Shown here: positions 20,044-30,252 of the stretch, piece after piece | Layout of the letters: the number at the start of each line of letters is the position of its first letter | How positions within the stretch are numbered: the first letter of the stretch is position 1 | Assembly: GCA_003427395.1 (NCBI GenBank) | Contig: BFEA01000068.1 | Coordinates: 956,958-989,659, forward strand | Direction of reading: 5' to 3' | Source of the DNA: Chara braunii | Lineage: Eukaryota > Streptophyta > Charophyceae > Charales > Characeae | DNA: 32,702 nucleotides | Made by a program: the position numbers and the translations under genes | The notes under the pieces: model-generated | Databases searched by the model: none | What the model was told of the DNA's origin: nothing | Seen by the model: the letters and a program-made list of their open reading frames with translations, nothing else

Positions 20044-20928
20044 NNNNNNNNNNNNNNNNNNNNNNNNNNNNNNNNNNNNNNNNNNNNNNNNNNNNNNNNN
20101 NNNNNNNNNNNNNNNNNNNNNNNNNNNNNNNNNNNNNNNNNNNNNNNNNNNNNNNNNNNNNNNNNNNNNNNNNNNNNNNNNNNNNNNNNNNNNNNNNNNN
20201 NNNNNNNNNNNNNNNNNNNNNNNNNNNNNNNNNNNNNNNNNNNNNNNNNNNNNNNNNNNNNNNNNNNNNNNNNNNNNNNNNNNNNNNNNNNNNNNNNNNN
20301 NNNNNNNNNNNNNNNNNNNNNNNNNNNNNNNNNNNNNNNNNNNNNNNNNNNNNNNNNNNNNNNNNNNNNNNNNNNNNNNNNNNNNNNNNNNNNNNNNNNN
20401 NNNNNNNNNNNNNNNNNNNNNNNNNNNNNNNNNNNNNNNNNNNNNNNNNNNNNNNNNNNNNNNNNNNNNNNNNNNNNNNNNNNNNNNNNNNNNNNNNNNN
20501 NNNNNNNNNNNNNNNNNNNNNNNNNNNNNNNNNNNNNNNNNNNNNNNNNNNNNNNNNNNNNNNNNNNNNNNNNNNNNNNNNNNNNNNNNNNNNNNNNNNN
20601 NNNNNNNNNNNNNNNNNNNNNNNNNNNNNNNNNNNNNNNNNNNNNNNNNNNNNNNNNNNNNNNNNNNNNNNNNNNNNNNNNNNNNNNNNNNNNNNNNNNN
20701 NNNNNNNNNNNNNNNNNNNNNNNNNNNNNNNNNNNNNNNNNNNNNNNNNNNNNNNNNNNNNNNNNNNNNNNNNNNNNNNNNNNNNNNNNNNNNNNNNNNN
20801 NNNNNNNNNNNNNNNNNNNNNNNNNNNNNNNNNNNNNNNNNNNNNNNNNNNNNNNNNNNNNNNNNNNNNNNNNNNNNNNNNNNNNNNNNNNNNNNNNNNN
20901 NNNNNNNNNNNNNNNNNNNNNNNNNNNN
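20044..20928. other. Assembly gap (885 N)
   Basis: Unknown sequence. It is bordered by CT repeats upstream and TG/ATCA repeats downstream, which probably broke the assembly. A missing Ca2+-ATPase exon could lie here. Confidence 1.
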
Positions 20929-21014
20929 TATGTGTGTGTGTGTGTGTGTGTGTGTTTGCGGGGGGGAGGCGACCCACCCACTGCCAATCAATCAATCAAT
21001 CAATCAATCAATCC

Positions 21015-21076
<62 letters not shown>

Positions 21077-21118
21077 CAATCAATCGATCAATCAATCAAC
21101 GAATTAATCAATCAATCA
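20929..21118. repeat. TG and ATCA microsatellites
   Basis: (TG)n runs over 20930-20955 and an (ATCA)n array over about 20987-21118 with a few variant units. Confidence 0.97.
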
Positions 21119-21242
21119 TTTTTTATTTTTATTTTTCACCCGGGACCAGAATTTTTTTTTTTTTTTTACAGTTTTTCTTAATGGGGGGGTATCCCCAACA
21201 CCCGACCCCCCCCCAGCCCATCCACCCCCTCAGCACCCCTCC

Positions 21243-21350
21243 GGAAGGCCGTGTACGGACGGCCTGAAGTCCATACGTACGGGCCGTACAGGCACTGGGG
21301 GGGGTCGTACGTACGGACGTCCGCGCGTACGGACGGGCCGTACTCGTACA
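21243..21350. repeat. Cluster of CGTACG and GTACGGAC words
   Basis: GTACGGACGG, CGTACGGGCCGTAC and CGTACGTACGGACGTCC repeat in both orientations within 110 bp, giving many overlapping palindromes. Confidence 0.7.
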
Positions 21351-21359
21351 GCGGTATAC

Positions 21360-22790
21360 ACAGACCTCTCTATCTCCACCAAGGGTGTCGGACGCCGCGT
21401 TCAGGTGGATGTTACAGAGAAGAGACGGAGAAAGAAACTTGGGCACATCCTCCGCCGGTGGTGTTCGTCGATCTTTGCATGGAGTCAGGTTTCGTCCCAA
21501 CTTACGGAAGCGCGGCCCGTTGCCCGAGCTCGGACCTTGTCTCAAAGCGTCGCAGCGCGCTTCCGCCCTTCCCGATCGCATACGACGATGGCATATACTG
21601 CGATGCAGACATGCGGAGCCTGCTGCGGCACATTGAGCCAATCCATCTTTATAACTCGACCCAGGTGTGCCACATAGGCGAGAGTGGGTTTGTGCTGATT
21701 GAGCGATTTGCTTCTCCGCCTTTAATTTTGCCGTACACCGACCTCACGGTGTTGGCATCCGTGTTGCCGTGGTCCACTGTGCACGCCACCTGGCGACGGA
21801 GGTTTAATTGTCACCGGTGTCGCCAGGGGGACTCCTGCTCGTGGTGGCGGCTGGTCCTGGGGTACGAAGGGGCTACTCGATCCCCTGAACTCTCCCGCAA
21901 CACGGGTGCGCTCCCCGCTGTTGGCGCGAATACCCTTGCAAGGGTATTCGCCCTGGGTTTTGCAAGTGACAGCGGGGCCGATGGTCCGGGCCTATGCGCT
22001 CAAAAGGCTACCTGTGTATGGACCAAAGTTGTTTAAGTAGGTAAGGTGAGTGGGCGCGCAGTTTCAAGGCGCACGTGTGATTTTGCCCTTTTGATCGTAC
22101 CGCCGACGCCGGCGTCCGGCTTGACGTCGTACTCTTGATTAGGCCAAGGATTAATGGGCTGGCCTCGCTTACTATGCCTGATCGGCGGCAGGGCTGATAG
22201 GTAGGATGGTACGTAGGGCGGCCGTGGCACAGTCAGGGAGGCCGGCGTGATTGTTTGGTAGCCCCGCGCCTGGCCATAGGTGGGGGCAGGGCCTGTGATG
22301 TCCTCCTCGGCCCTGAGTACCGGACCGCACTACTTCAGTACTACTTTATATGGGATGCGGCGCCCACTAATCTCAGGCTGGGGCTTAGCCCTATAGGTTA
22401 CGGTGTCAGACTGTTGCAGCGGAGGTTTGGGGATCGACGCCAGCAGGCGGCAAAGCGGGAGCAGCGACGCAACGGAGCAGCGAGGAGAGGGCTGAGGGGT
22501 AGAGGGCCGCCAGGGCTATCCCCCTCAGCTTTTGCTGATACGGGTAGCAGCGGGCCCGACCTACGGGGTTGACCGGGTGGCGACAGCCTCTGTTCCCCTA
22601 CGGACCCGACGCTAAAGGCTTCTATTTCCTGCTTTTGTTTATTTTTATTTATTTATTTATTTATTTATTTTTATTCTTCTTATCGTTGTCGCCCACTTTT
22701 TGGGGGCCTAACATGCAAGCCGCGGTCGGATCAGGCGGAGAAGGCACGAGTAATAGCCCCCGCCTGTAGTGGGCCTGCGGAGCACCGCCC
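21360..22790. other. GC-rich region without a recognised gene
   Basis: A 261-codon open frame crosses 21251-22036 but begins in the CGTACG repeats and resembles no family I recognise. High GC explains its openness. The palindrome at 21926 and a TTTA microsatellite (about 22638-22671) are the clear structures. Confidence 0.4.
21913..21977. repeat. Perfect 26-bp palindrome inside a second inverted repeat
   Basis: 21926-21951 is a perfect palindrome (GCGAATACCCTTG and its complement, no loop). It is framed by CCCCGCTGT (21913-21921) and ACAGCGGGG (21969-21977). Confidence 0.93.
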
Positions 22791-22798
22791 CGGGATGA

Positions 22799-22867
22799 GT
22801 CCTTTGGGACATCCGTAAGATTGGAACGGTATAGGGACGATTAGCATGACCCCGACACGTATAAAGC
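22799..22867 (+). pseudogene. Degenerate U6 snRNA-like copy
   Basis: GTCCTTTGGGACATCCGTAA, GATTGGAACGGTATA, ACGATTAGCATGACCCC and GACACGTATAAA follow the order of U6 with many substitutions and the central GCGCAAGGAT deleted. No clear target duplication or promoter is seen. It is more decayed than the copy at 14702. Confidence 0.8.
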
Positions 22868-22869
22868 CA

Positions 22870-25640
22870 GGGGCAGCCTCCCTTCCCTTTTTCCATTTAC
22901 TCGTCGTGGCCCGTTCAAGATTGGCTGATGCCGCGGAATGCTGATACCGGTTGATGACGGGAGAAGAACGGCGGTAGGGGAGGCGAAAAAAGGGGCCGAG
23001 CAAGGGGAAGGACCCGGGTGGGGTTTGGGCCGGCTTCATGCGCCGGGCAACGGCGTGGGGTAGTGACGCTGGTAGGGCTGCGTTGCTGTGGAGCCAGTTG
23101 GAGTTGAGGAGCAGGGCTGGGCTGCGCTAAGAAGCAGCCGGGAGTGGTGACGACAACACGAGGGAATGGACCAGGGCGGAGGGGCGCGCCGGGTTCGTGC
23201 GGGAGCGGTGCTGGAGATGGCAGAGTGAGTGGACAGGGAAGATGGCATAGAGCGCCCATCCCTTCACGGATTCTGGCGGGGTAGAGGCCGAAGTGGGGGT
23301 TTCGAGTGATGGCGAATCTGGGGGTGAGCTCGAACTCTGGGCGCAATGGGTGGTTCTTGTGTTACAGGTAGTAGGTGCTGCGCAGAAGAATTAAGCTTGG
23401 GAGGAAGGGAGTGAGCTGGGCCGAAGGAGGGAAAGAACCTAGACGCCTTTCACGCCAGGTTCATTCAGTGTGCATGTGGGGGAGGAATCATCTATGGGAA
23501 GTTAGAAAGTGGAGAACCCGCTCGATTCTTGATGAGATCGAGCGAGGGAGGAGTCGGGATTGGGATTTTAGAGCAAGGCAAGTGCGATGGTAGGTCTAGT
23601 TTTGGTGTTAGATTAGTGTGCTTAGTGCTAGGAGGAAAAAGGGGTGCGATGGCTATGGCGGAAGGAAGTGTACGTGGGACAGAGAGAGTGAGGGAAACCG
23701 CCCGATCCGTGGTGGAGGCAGGCGGGGAGAGGTCCTACCCCGGGGTTCTATGGCAAGGCTAGCGCGATGGCGAGGACGAAATTGGGAGCGAGGTAGTGGT
23801 GGTGGTGCCACGAGGAATACGACCTGCGTGCGGGGAGCCAGCTTCAAAGTACGAATGTACTTGGCCGCCCCTTGGGAAAGCTTCGTCAGAAGTTCGGCTC
23901 GTTCCGGTGTTCGACGGGGCCACGTGGAAATTGGGCGGTGGGGCTGGTGGCTTACCTGTTAGCCAGAGTATGGCTCACGCCTCCGCCTGATGGACGGGAA
24001 GACGCAGCGGCTGGCTAAGTGGGGGATGTGTTCTGTCTAGCCCACCCCGTTGACGGACGATAGCGGGGAGCTAAGCGAGAGGTTGGTGCCTTACCTGTTC
24101 GTCGGTGGGTCCGAGCGGGGTACCCAACTGAGAAGCGGTGGAGTAAGAAAAAAGAGGGGGGAGACTAGTATTATGCCGGTCGGGCCATGCTATGGGCTGT
24201 GAAAGCAGCCGGGGAGTCGTGCACCAGGAAGGAAGGAGCAAGCTGCAGGGCGGGCCGTAACCTTGGTAAGGCTTGGTGACTGGGCATGGGCAGTGTGTCT
24301 GCCTATGGACCAAGTGAAAGGCACAGTCCGCTCGGCGCCCAGTTGTTACTACGAGGGCTCGCCAGACTAAGATGATCAAGAAAGGCGTGGTGCGCCGTAT
24401 GCTTCGGAGTATGGCGATTGGAAGCTGCTCTTGCGGCGTGAGTGGTTAACCGATAGATGGTGGGCAAGGTCGTTAGTACGGTATATAGGCGATAACTTGT
24501 CACAAACCGCGGGTGACGGTTGTAACAGGTCGGCTACATGAGGAGAGTACGGATGTTGACTGTCGTCGGCTACCACATACCGTAGTTGGTTGTATGGCTA
24601 TATTAGCCACTGCTAAGCAAGGGCGGACTGTTGTTGCGTCTATATACTGCGACCTGATGCCTTCTTTGACTGTATACCGCAACCAGCTGTTGCTGTGTAC
24701 CGTGGCTCGGACAGTAGGACTATGCAAGGATCTCGCTGTGGGCCGCCGCTATTATCACTGACCTGCATTGCCGAGGCTGGTTGCAAAGGCGGGTGTTGGG
24801 CACGTTGCCTTGCTGGTTCCTATTACTGTGCGCACTTGTTCGTGGTGTGCTACCACTGCACTGCGGACCAGGTATAGGCTGGGACTGTGACTAACTGACC
24901 CTATTACCATTGATTGACATCGCGCGCGTCGGTGGCTGGGGTTGGAGGGCGGCTACCGAGCTGCTGTGTGTGGCGATGCCATTGGCTGTGCACAGGCTGC
25001 GTGCAATTGCATGCTATGACAGGCTGCTATAGATTGCTGCGGTGCTTAGAGTACAGCGACTCAGTGGTGGGTAACTGCCATCGGAGTAGAAAGAAGAATG
25101 TTGTAGGTTGTTGAGTGCTGCAACTGCTGGCTGACATGAGCGGCTGCTGCGCTTAGGTGATCGCATGCGGGCCTTGACCAGCTTACCATGCTGCAGCGAT
25201 TGCTAGGTGCTGCGACTGTGCCTGTGGACTGTGCACGGGGTACGGGCAAGGGCGTTCTACGACAGGTTGTTGTGGACTGCTGCAGCGCTCACAGCGTGAT
25301 TGCTTGATGATGCGTGACTGCAGTTAGAGTGAAGAGAAGACTGCGGCCGCAGGGGCTTGGAGAGTGGGGCAACGCAGAAGGAGAAGTTACCGTTGCGAGT
25401 TGGGGGTTTGTCAGGCAAATCTGATCCTGTTGTTTGACTTTGGGAGCTGATCAAGCTGTTACGTTGGCTGCCATTACGGGGCCCTCAGGCGCAGGAGACA
25501 TCAAGGCCCTCTCGTGCGAGTCTGAGCGCACCCCCCTTGTATCTGAGAGACTTAATGTTTCTTCTTCTGCCCCCCTCAATCTCAGTCTAGTCTATTGGTT
25601 TGGAGAGGAAGGCGGCAGGCGGGATTGCAACCCGTAATCC
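22870..25640. other. GC/G-rich unassigned stretch, then TGCTGCGACTG-rich degenerate repeats
   Basis: No protein domain is recognised on either strand at 22870-24500. From about 24540 to 25330 short words such as GACTG, TGCTGC and GTTGTTG recur in loosely periodic fashion, looking like a decayed satellite or transposon subterminal repeats. Confidence 0.4.
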
Positions 25641-25747
25641 GCGCCAAGGGCCTTTGTGGGAGGTTGCCCCACCGATTGTGGGAGCCCTGCCGGAACTCAG
25701 GAGGAGTTCTGGAGGTAGGGAACTCAGAGGTAACCTTGGTTTTCCCT

Positions 25748-25754
25748 TATAAAA
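25748..25754 (+). promoter_or_regulatory. TATA-like box upstream of the hairpin array
   Basis: TATAAAA lies about 240 nt before the first hairpin. It is noted only because the region downstream looks like structured RNA; no start site evidence exists. Confidence 0.25.
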
Positions 25755-25991
25755 CCCAGTAAAACCCCTACCTACATTCCTCCCTATGTATTGTTTGGCA
25801 ATGCTAAGTGCAACCTCTACTTTGACTTTGAGTTGACTGTTAGGACACAAATCAGACCAACTAAAGGAATGCTTGTATAATGGCAGTTTCAGTTTCTTTG
25901 ATTGCCTAAAAGCAGGTTGTCACAACGGGTTGCATCTGGGGGAAGGTCGGGAGGAAGGCAGTTTTGCTTGCGACTGAACGGGTCTTATAGG

Positions 25992-26828
25992 GTCAGGCAT
26001 TGTTTCTAAGTTGAATGGCCTGACTGCTGTGTTTTGTTCAGTTTTTTTCTGAAGGACCAAGTATTGTTTCTAAGTTGAATGGCTTGGTTGCTGTGTTTCT
26101 TTAATTGTGTCAGGCATTGTTTCTAAGATGAATGGTCTGGCTGCTTATTTTTTAGGGGTATTATTTGCTTGGCTTTTGAGGGTCAGACATTGTTTCTAAG
26201 ATGAATGGTCTGGCCGCTGTTTAGTTGGGTGGTTTCTGAACAGTCTCTGGGTCAGACCCCGGGTACTCTGTTTTTTTGTGTGCTGAAAAAGGGAGAGTTG
26301 AGCATTGTTTCTAAGATGAATGGCTTATCTCTCCTTGATTGTTTATTCTGAGGGAGGATTCAAGGCTAGAGGACTAGACATTGTTTCTAAGATGAATGGT
26401 ATAAGTCTAAGGCCTCAGAACCATGATAAGAAGTTAAGAACCAAGGAATAGGACTTTCTATACTGTGATATATATATGTACTTATATACGAACAAGGCTA
26501 GTCAGACATTGTTTCTAAAATGAATGGTCTGACTATAACCCTATCACAAGCGAAAAGAGTATAATCGAGAGCTATAACTGAAGGTAATCTGGGCAGGCTG
26601 AGCATTGTTTCTAAGATGAATGGCTCAGCCCTACGCCCTCCTTTTGAAGACTAAGGTGCAGAAAGGTATATATAACTTGGCTATTTAAACAGTTCAGGGC
26701 GACTAAGCATGGTTTCTAAGATGAATGGCTTAGTCACATGCCCAATGAAGAGAAAAGTAGTTGTGCAACCTATTCGTGTATAACTAAGGCAGAGGGCTGA
26801 CATTGTTTCTAAGATGAATGGCCAGTCC
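25992..26828 (+). repeat. Array of ten hairpins with constant apical part and covarying stems
   Basis: Ten units carry ATT, the loop GTTTCTAAGATG (two early copies have GTTG, one AATG), then AAT and a bulged G. They lie at 25992-26024, 26056-26088, 26109-26141, 26181-26215, 26292-26334, 26372-26407, 26499-26535, 26596-26630, 26701-26735 and 26794-26828. Each is enclosed by a 7-12 bp stem whose sequence differs but still pairs, e.g. GTCAGGC/GCCTGAC, ACCAAGT/GCTTGGT, GGCTGAGC/GCTCAGCC, GACTAAGC/GCTTAGTC. Spacers of 20-92 nt are mostly unrelated. Units 8 and 9 have an extra outer GGGC/GCCC pair. The plus orientation is chosen because GU pairs are accommodated on that strand. Nothing codes here; a structured RNA or protein-binding array is inferred. 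Confidence 0.93.
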
Positions 26829-26839
26829 CAATGCCCTAT

Positions 26840-27120
26840 GTAAGCAGGGTATAAAGGGTTAAAACACTGAAAGACTATGAACTAATGTTTGCTAAGTCAA
26901 CCTGGGGTTGGTGAGAGTACTTACCTTTGTGGTTTGGCTTGCATGTGGTTGAGTGGCATCACTACCTAGGTTGAGTTTGAGTTGATAGGTAGTTGTTGTA
27001 GTGGCTCGCCATGTGCTAGAGCTATAGGAGTTAGATTCAATTTTTTGCATTTCCTGAGATAGTTTTTTTACTTAGTTTGATTTCAGCATTTATCTGAGGT
27101 CTTTTCTCATACTTGGGCTT
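26840..27120. other. Spacer without recognised features
   Basis: AT-balanced sequence joining the hairpin array to the next repeat family; no gene or clear repeat is seen. Confidence 0.5.
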
Positions 27121-27124
27121 ATAT

Positions 27125-27440
27125 AAATCTTGGTAAGCCACTTTTCCTACAGGAAGCGCTGCCGAAATTTCTGCAAAACCAAGAAGTTAGACAAATCTCT
27201 GACTTTCCAAAAAGTTCAATTGTCTGTATCATATATGGATTAGTAAGAACCTAGGAAGTCTCCCTTTCTAAGGGGAGTGCTGCCCAAATTTTCACTAATT
27301 CAGGGAGTCAGACAAAATTGAGCTTTAGAAAGTCAGAGACGATTCCTGTTTTTATATTCAAGCTTATATAAATTTTGGAAAGATAGTTTTCCTACGGGAA
27401 GTGCTGCCGAAATTTCCTCGATATAGAGGAGTCAGATTAT
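27125..27440 (+). repeat. Three-copy repeat with hairpin plus GTGCTGCCGAAATTT box
   Basis: Copies near 27131-27190, 27250-27311 and 27373-27434 (period about 122) share GGAAGTGCTGCCGAAATTT (variants GCGCTGCC, CTGCCCAAA). Each box follows a small hairpin of changing sequence (CTTTTCCTACAGGAAG, CTCCC..GGGAG, TTTCCTACGGGAA) and is followed 20-25 nt later by GTCAGA or GTTAGA. Confidence 0.85.
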
Positions 27441-27639
27441 ATTATGATAGGAGGCAGAGTTGGCAGTCCACTCTGTATTGGGGAAACCCAACCAAAGGTC
27501 TACCTTTTCTTTGAGCCCTGACTTAGGACTAGGCTCAGACCTGGTTGGCTACCAGGGGGTTAGATGGGATCACCATATAGAAGATAGTTTGTATAAGGCT
27601 TACAGGTTTAGTCTTGGGCGTTGACCTGTCTTATGTTAC

Positions 27640-27800
27640 AGGCCGATCTGATTCAAGACTTGGACTAGTTCAGCTAATCCTGCAAGGATCATAATCTGTT
27701 ATCACCGATAACAGGTCGGTTGCCGATTCGTCGGTTAAACGACTCAATTCCTACTCGCTCCCCATACTCAACCTAAAAGGCTTTAGCCCTGGTGATTTTT
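27640..27800 (+). repeat. Hairpin cluster including CTGTTATC-ACC-GATAACAG
   Basis: A perfect 8-bp hairpin with a 3-nt loop lies near 27697-27715, followed by CCGATTCGTCGG and an AAGGC..GCC hairpin. No coding region is recognised; it continues the hairpin-rich character of the region. Confidence 0.6.
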
Positions 27801-28239
27801 TGTTTCGTTAAGGGTTTCACCCGGACTTTTATTGAATGGTCATTTGACAAAGGTACTGAGTATTTAATTAAGGTTGGTTGGCTGGTGGATGGGGCTTGCA
27901 TGGCTAAAGCGAGGGGTATGAGTATAGGAACTGGTTGGAATTGACTCCGTGTAGTGTGTCGGCTCTTGTTTGACTTTTGATGTGATTGCAGGTATGTTCA
28001 CTAGCTTGGGGTTTTGGTTGGGCCACCTTGCGGTCGCGTATATATGCATGGCTAGAAGGAGACCCACTATGATTTTGAGAAGTGATCGTCCCATAATTAT
28101 TCCCCTTGTGCATATGTGTGTGCGAGTGTATGTGTACCTATGTGAGAAATTAGCGCGGCCTGAAGTGCCCGCGCAGTAAGGGCCCTGAGCTTAACGCTTA
28201 GAGGGGTTTTCTCCGATAGGCATTAAAAGTACTTATTTA

Positions 28240-28690
28240 TTTTCCTTGTTGCGATTATCTTGGTGGAACGATAAAGTTCCGGGCGGAAGGGTTAGCGCGA
28301 CGCTATTGATGCGCCAGACAACTCACCACCGCGTCAAACCCCTTCCTGCCCTGGGGGCCGTCTTACCCTGCAACCGTTGGGACACCTCAGGGTGCAGAAG
28401 GCGGGAAGGCCCTCAGATCGGTTTTGCACCAGCTAAAGGGTTACCTCCCTTTAGCGGGCGCTTCAGCCAACGCCTGAGCGTCGGAAATGACCCCATGGCT
28501 CAGAATAAGCCATTTAGGTATGGGCACTACATAATGCGTCGTCATTGCAGCTACTCGCGTAGTGTTGCATAGCGAGATAGTATGTGTAAGTCCAGCACCC
28601 TCACGATCTTATACTAAGTTCGTGCTCGCGGCACTCGTCGCATCCCGCGCTAAAAGAGTTATGGGTCAGGCGGCGAGACCACGAGCGCAA
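28240..28690 (+). repeat. Structured repeat domain, unit 1
   Basis: Ordered hairpins: GGAAC..GTTCC (28265-28280), GCTAAAGGG..CCCTTTAGC (28432-28455), ACGC-CTGA-GCGT (28470-28481) and ATGGCT..AGCCAT (28495-28513), then the anchor GTATGGGCACTACATA (28518). Unit 2 has the same order about 645 nt downstream with different stem sequences. No coding potential is recognised. Confidence 0.75.
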
Positions 28691-28904
28691 CACGGCTAAT
28701 AAAATTGGGATTTTTTTTTTTGTAACGTGAAGCGGCACGTGGGCGGAGGACTAGCCCCGGTCGACCTATGGAAGTCCGTGTACGGGCCTCACTATCCCGA
28801 ACGCCGGGTAGCCTATGGGTAGGATACCGGGCCTCCTCCGCGCGCGCGTCGTTTGGGCTTGTCCACCCCCTTCCATTCTAGGGGGCCATCAGCTAATGAG
28901 AATT

Positions 28905-29315
28905 GGAGTAAGTTTCTTTTTTGCATTTTTATGGTTGGACGTTTTAGTCCGTGGCGGCCGTCAAAGTCAAACCCCTTGATGTTCGACCGCCATGACAGCT
29001 TAAAGCTGTCTACTCAACCCCTCTGCACAGGGTGCAGAAGAGGGTGTGGTCTTCAACCGCGCATGGCGGTTGTCCAGCGTCGAGAGATTGACCCTCAAGG
29101 CGCGTGTCAGCCGACACTTGAGTGTCGAACGCGACCCCCGCAATTAACGGGGACCGCGTGAGTATGGGTACCACATAGTACGACATCATTGCGACCGCTT
29201 GCGTATGCTTGCATTGCGAGTCGATATGAGTTAGCCCTGCGTCCGCGCGGTTTTATATTAAGCTTCGCGCGCGACGCCTATTCGATTTCCGCATCAGAGA
29301 GCTATGGGATGGTTA
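28905..29315 (+). repeat. Structured repeat domain, unit 2
   Basis: Equivalents of unit 1: GGAC..GTCC (28937-28950), CAACCGC..GCGGTTG (29054-29072), GACAC-TTGA-GTGTC (29113-29126) and CCCCG..CGGGG (29136-29152), then the anchor GTATGGGTACCACATA (29162). Shared unpaired words include CAGGGTGCAGAAG and AGAG(T/C)TATGGG near the end. Confidence 0.75.
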
Positions 29316-29319
29316 CCAA

Positions 29320-30250
29320 GGGGCTAGGAGCGTTGTCGCGTTGTTTGTGTTGTGTCGTCTCGTGTGTGTGTGTTTTATTTTTGTGTTCGTAAAGTGGTGT
29401 GGGCGTGGTGTGTGGGATGCGTCCTAGTCAACCGACGTCGAGCCACGCTTAGGACCTCATCCCCCCAAGATGTCGGTTCGCGTGCGGGTCCGATAGGCGT
29501 ATTACCGCGCGTACCCCCTATGCTACAGCGAACGAGAAACGCCCTCGGCTGGTCCACCTCTGCGATTGCAACCGAATCGCTTTCGTACTGTGGACTGGTA
29601 GCTCGGCGGGGATACGCCCACTGAAGGGAGGTGACAGCTCCCGTAAGGTGGAGGTAAGTTGTGCCTCGCGTAGGCCCTATCCTATCGTAGGGGCTCGCGA
29701 AAGGTATGGCTAGCGCACTCGGCCGGAGCGGACTAAGGAAGCTTCATTGTGTGTTCGCGACGAGGTTAGCCTGCGTGACGCGGCCGAGAGGGTCCCGCGC
29801 TGCCACGAGCGGTGCCGAAATGATGCGCTCGACACCGCCCATTTCCAAACCTGGGTCCCATCAACCTGCCCAACCCTGGGTGAGCTCGTGCCGCGCCGTC
29901 TGCACGGACTCGACGAGTCTGACAACAAAGCCTAAACCTGTTTTCGGGGCCTCCGCCCCCAAGGGCCACGTGACCCACGCGCCTCAGGGAACAGAACTCC
30001 CTTCCCCTCTCGCTTTGTTTTCTTCCCTTTTCCATGAGACTAACAACGGTCGGCCCGTAGGACGCCATCGTTCGTCCGACGACAGCTCAAGCCCCATCCG
30101 GGGCATCTCGGCCTAAAGCAAGAGTCCCCCGTTTCGACCGGGTGGCTCAACCCCCATGGCCAAAAATCCTCGACTAGGCCCCTAACTATTTTGATCGGCG
30201 TCCGAAGTACGGAACGTCGCGCGCGGCATGAGGTTTTGCGCATCACACAT
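29320..30250. other. GC-rich hairpin-dense stretch without a recognised gene
   Basis: It contains several short hairpins, such as GCGATT..AATCGC (near 29560), CCCTA..TAGGG (near 29675), GGGGC..GCCCC (near 29946) and GCCCC..GGGGC (near 30092). It ends abruptly where RT-like coding sequence begins at about 30253. Confidence 0.5.
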
Positions 30251-30252
30251 CG

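Noticed and set aside
20011-21181. Long open frames over 300 codons on both strands
   Set aside because: They consist almost wholly of N codons across the assembly gap.
21251-22036. 261-codon open frame
   Set aside because: It starts inside the CGTACG repeats, lies in very GC-rich DNA and shows no recognisable domain or exon signals.
22380-22445. tRNA-like stretch with GGGGATCGACGCC
   Set aside because: The B box is degenerate and no other tRNA arm closes.
25612-25640. GGGTTGCAATCCCGC B-box-like word on the minus strand
   Set aside because: No convincing A box upstream and no cloverleaf.
25992-26828. CRISPR array reading of the repeated core
   Set aside because: Spacers vary from 20 to over 90 nt, the repeat arms differ but pair, and the context is eukaryotic.
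25992-26828. Box C/D snoRNA cluster reading
   Set aside because: AAGATGA only partly matches box C (RUGAUGA), and CTGA occurs inside the stem; spacing and terminal stem do not fit a snoRNA.
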